This document shows positions 15,500 through 17,841 of a DNA stretch of 17,841 nt, in pieces. The position numbers and the translations under genes are program-made. Source of the stretch: JAXDBV01 sp034678415 (lineage in GTDB: Bacteria; Bacteroidota; Bacteroidia; Bacteroidales; VadinHA17); assembly GCA_034678415.1 (NCBI GenBank), contig JAXDBV010000308.1, positions 1-17,841 of the forward strand, written 5' to 3'. The first letter of the stretch is position 1. Every line of letters begins with the position of its first letter. The notes under the pieces were generated by a model, which was given only the letters and a program-made list of their open reading frames with translations, was not told where the DNA came from and made no database searches.

Positions 15500-16294
15500 A
15501 TGTTAAAACAAGTTCTCTATCTGGTCATTATTGCAGCGGTGGCAGCAGGATGTTCGCGGAAGCCTGATCCCGGAGGGGACGGAAAGGTGATCATATTGAT
15601 GTACCACATCATCACTGAAGGGGAGGCTACCGACCTTTATGAGAGGAGCATCGCCGATTTCGAGTCTGATCTTGTCTACCTGAAAAATAACGATATCGCC
15701 GTCATCGGCTTTGATGATCTGGAGAAAATGGTTAGAAAGGGAACGAATCCTCATAAAAACATGGCTATCATCACCTTCGATGATGGTTATCAATCCTGGC
15801 TAACGACGGCGAAGCCCATTCTCCTGAAGCATGATATGAAAGCCACTTTCTTTTTATGGGTTTCCCAGATCGGTATGGAATCTTTTCTTACGTGGGAGGA
15901 GGTTGATCTCATGAGCCATTATACCAATGATGCCGGGGTGAGGCCATTCATTTTCGCTTCTCACACCATGTCGCATCACTTTCTTCAGGATATGAAGAAC
16001 ACCTTTCCCCTTCCTGCTGATTATGCTTCCTATCTGGACGATGAGCTGGGCGTGTCAAAGAGTCTTATCGAATCGGTTACACACGTGGCAGTGAATGTGC
16101 TTGCACTTCCTTACGGGAACGGGGCAGGGGATGAAGATATCATTGCCGCCGCCATACGGAACGGTTACCGCTGCATACGTACTTCTGCTTGGGGTGTTAT
16201 ACGTCCGGACGGAGCGGATCTTTATAACCTTCCGTCCCTGCCCATGCTTAATTCAACAGCCTCTGAGGAGATTGGAGACTACCTCGGGTTGTGA
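15500..16294 (+). CDS. Lipoprotein polysaccharide deacetylase (NodB/CE4 family)
   Basis: 264 residues from the ATG at 15500. A TTG three codons earlier (15491) is also open, but the ATG gives a clean lipoprotein signal (LVIIAAVAAGC, Cys18). The NodB homology fold follows: early ILMYHII, motif 1 TFDDGY at residues 92-97 (Asp94 catalytic base, Asp95 metal ligand), motif 2 His155-x-x-x-His159 (HTMSH), and motif 3 ALPYGNG, where the usual Arg before PYG is replaced. The family removes N- or O-acetyl groups from polysaccharides such as peptidoglycan, chitin or poly-N-acetylglucosamine with one divalent metal. Metal ligands are intact, so activity is likely; substrate is open. It is a single gene, convergent with the CPBP gene, with only 62 bases between the stops. 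A weak A/T stem (16327-16343) followed by TTTTG lies there. Confidence 0.9.
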   Translation: MLKQVLYLVIIAAVAAGCSRKPDPGGDGKVIILMYHIITEGEATDLYERSIADFESDLVYLKNNDIAVIGFDDLEKMVRKGTNPHKNMAIITFDDGYQSWLTTAKPILLKHDMKATFFLWVSQIGMESFLTWEEVDLMSHYTNDAGVRPFIFASHTMSHHFLQDMKNTFPLPADYASYLDDELGVSKSLIESVTHVAVNVLALPYGNGAGDEDIIAAAIRNGYRCIRTSAWGVIRPDGADLYNLPSLPMLNSTASEEIGDYLGL

Positions 16295-16356
16295 AATAAC
16301 ACCTGTATCATTTATGGTCAGCTTCTATCTATATACAATAGATTTTGCAGGAAGTA

Positions 16357-17196
16357 TTACTTGTTTTTTGCAGCAAGGCCGGCGACAATGATCCATAGGA
16401 CGATGCCCAGCGTTAAATTCCATATAAAGTAAATTTCCCCGGTTGCCGGGGGTTGAAAAATCAGGGTGCTGGCAGAAAGAAAAGCATGCATAATCATAAT
16501 GACGGCTAAGCTTCCTGTCCGGTCATAAACAGAAACCATCAGTATTCTGTATGCTGGAAGTGCGAAGAGATAAAATGCAAGGAAACCAGCCACAAACATC
16601 ACCGGTGAGTCAGTCCCGCCCAAATAATTGATGGACCAGAAAGCGATGACAAAATGCCAGATGCCCCAAAGAACCCCGACAATGAGTCCTGTAGAAAAAA
16701 TACCATAGTTCTTTCGCAGCCGTGGCACTGCAAAACCTGTCCAGCCGGTTTCCTCCAGTAGCCCTCCGCCGATGAGACCCCACGAGATGCCGAATATCAA
16801 CAAACTGGAAATGTTTTCTGTTGTAACGATTCCCGGAAGAAATTCCTGATTAAAAATTGAAAGGCCGAAAAGTACTGCAGCGACAAGGATCGGACCGGCA
16901 AAAAATGCAATCAGGTACCATCGTGCTCCTACCCGCCAGTGCAACAACCGTGATAGCAGCATACGAAGACCTTCTTTGCCGTCGACAAGGGCATTCATAA
17001 TAATACCGGAAAGGAAGGGGCCTGCAAACATAATAAGAAGAGCGGGGAAAAATAGTTTTTCTGCCTGTTCTTTGGAGCCCGGTATGTTGGCAGGACCACC
17101 AATAAGCAAAAGTATCCCACCCCATGAAATGGCAAATACCATAATGTAGTAGAATAAAACCGGATGTTGTATGATAAAGTTTTTCATAGTAGCCAT
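16357..17196 (-). CDS. CPBP family intramembrane metalloprotease (Abi/CaaX-type)
   Basis: 279 residues with about eight hydrophobic helices. The family motifs are present: EETGW with Glu148 and Glu149 (followed by TGF where many members have RGF), WHF with His181 in the next helix, and MHAF with His237. These Glu and His residues bind the metal in Rce1-like proteases. Relatives process prenylated proteins in eukaryotes, and in bacteria are linked to bacteriocin self-immunity and membrane-protein cleavage. I chose the ATG at 17196; the ATG at 17187 (MKNFIIQ) is equally possible. No bacteriocin gene is seen nearby, so the role is undetermined. Confidence 0.88.
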   Translation of the reverse strand: MATMKNFIIQHPVLFYYIMVFAISWGGILLLIGGPANIPGSKEQAEKLFFPALLIMFAGPFLSGIIMNALVDGKEGLRMLLSRLLHWRVGARWYLIAFFAGPILVAAVLFGLSIFNQEFLPGIVTTENISSLLIFGISWGLIGGGLLEETGWTGFAVPRLRKNYGIFSTGLIVGVLWGIWHFVIAFWSINYLGGTDSPVMFVAGFLAFYLFALPAYRILMVSVYDRTGSLAVIMIMHAFLSASTLIFQPPATGEIYFIWNLTLGIVLWIIVAGLAAKNK

Positions 17197-17316
17197 GAAT
17201 ATATTATTGGATCAAAGTAATTTATTCATAAACAGCGCAATATATTAGATTATTAAAATTTCGATACTATCACTTGCCGTCCGGTAATAATCATTTCCAC
17301 TCATCGTATTTTATCC

Positions 17317-17553
17317 TTATGCTGCCCTCGCATGAGGAGCGTCAGTATAAAGGATGAGGTATTTCTTCATGTTGAAAATTACCAGTTTATAAATCCTGAT
17401 GGTAGCATAAATAAAGTCAATACCGGAATAGCAAAAGGGGTTGTGTAACGGATCCGACTTAATGACTTCATGATATTTGTCCAGAGCAGCTACGTATTTC
17501 CTGATTTTTGTACAATAAATTTCCCACCACCATTCGCTTGTGCCGATGTTTAA
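17317..17553 (-). pseudogene. Possible gene remnant without a start codon
   Basis: Between a stop at 17554-17556 and the TAA at 17317-17319 lies a 78-codon frame with protein-like composition (EWWWEIYCTKIRKYVAALDKY, then DPLHNPFCYSGIDFIYATI, then KKYLILYTDAPHARAA). No ATG, GTG or TTG occurs in its first half. Just upstream a different frame is open over about 17535-17640 (LEDPLAVFASATNVSPYY) and runs into this one near 17535, as if a frameshift split one gene. I recognise no family. It could be a decayed gene or chance. Confidence 0.3.
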
Positions 17554-17674
17554 TTATTTGTACGTCACAAGTGTAATAAGGGGATACATTTGTTGCGGAG
17601 GCAAATACAGCCAGGGGATCCTCAAGGTTTACTGACAGACACAAATTGTAAAAATCCTGATGTTTCTTTAGTGA

Positions 17675-17698
17675 AACCGCCGGTGACAGCCGGTGGTT
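17675..17698 (-). terminator. Possible terminator of the right-edge gene
   Basis: AACCGCCGG (17675-17683) and CCGGTGGTT (17690-17698) form a 9-bp stem with one G-T pair and a 6-base loop, starting five bases after the stop of the minus-strand gene at the edge. Only a short T run (TTTC) follows on that strand. Confidence 0.4.
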
Positions 17699-17702
17699 GG
17701 TT

Positions 17703-17841
17703 TTATTTATCCTGGCAGAAGTTGAATGTTACTGCATAATTCGGCGAGTACTGTATGTCGAGGTTCCATTCTGCATTTTTGGCCCTGTCATGCCAGAGGG
17801 TTTCAAAGATTTGTTTATCATCCACGATTGAAATACTTGTA
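17703..17841 (-). CDS. Unidentified protein, C-terminal 45 residues only
   Basis: On the minus strand an open frame enters from the right edge and ends with TAA at 17703-17705. It reads SISIVDDKQIFETLWHDRA, then NAEWNLDIQYSPNYAVTFNF and ends CQDK. The composition is protein-like, and a hairpin follows the stop. The start and most of the gene lie outside the window; I do not recognise the family. Confidence 0.55.
   Translation of the reverse strand, partial: TSISIVDDKQIFETLWHDRAKNAEWNLDIQYSPNYAVTFNFCQDK

Noticed and set aside
16357..17196. Bacteriocin or abortive-infection locus around the CPBP protease
   Set aside because: No peptide precursor, transporter or modification gene lies near it; the family name alone does not support that role.

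Overview
The window looks like a chromosomal segment of a Bacteroidota bacterium, probably Bacteroidales. Evidence for this: a two-component-regulator-type propeller protein, a tandem FtsX permease, a lipoprotein of the DUF2961/GH172 family and a repeat protein with a C-terminal S74 chaperone are all families common in that phylum. Most starts lack a Shine-Dalgarno sequence, and one site (6422-6452) matches the Bacteroidota promoter TTTG-N19-TAnnTTTG exactly. I cannot name the species.

Layout. 1-2282: 3' part of a membrane sensor, beta-propeller plus Y_Y_Y domain plus one membrane helix plus coiled coil plus SpoIIE/PP2C phosphatase. 2490-4871: MacB/FtsX-type ABC permease without a neighbouring ATPase. 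5332-6336 (minus): thioredoxin reductase trxB. 6422-7103: a composite tRNA-Pro locus. 7600-9714: lipoprotein glycosidase-like protein (GH172). 10029-11396 (minus): secreted M24 metallopeptidase with its own terminator. 12245-15139: large exported repeat protein with an intramolecular chaperone. 15500-16294: lipoprotein polysaccharide deacetylase. 16357-17196 (minus): CPBP membrane protease. 17317-17553 (minus): a probable gene remnant. 17703-17841 (minus): the 3' end of an unidentified gene.

The genes do not form one operon or pathway. Most are single transcription units separated by long spacers (up to about 850 bases), as in a low-density environmental Bacteroidota genome. Several products are predicted at the cell envelope or outside it (sensor, permease, GH172, M24 peptidase, repeat protein, deacetylase, CPBP protease), but no functional link between them can be shown from the sequence.

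The most interesting part is 6609-7052. An intact tRNA-Pro(GGG) is preceded by a small GIY-YIG endonuclease frame whose last codons and stop are the 5' end of the tRNA gene itself. Before that frame lies a second copy of the tRNA 5' end (24-base exact direct repeat), and that copy is split, exactly after tRNA base 20, by a 69-base palindromic insert. This looks like a small tRNA-targeting mobile or homing unit, now probably inactive because the nuclease frame has a stop at codon 50.
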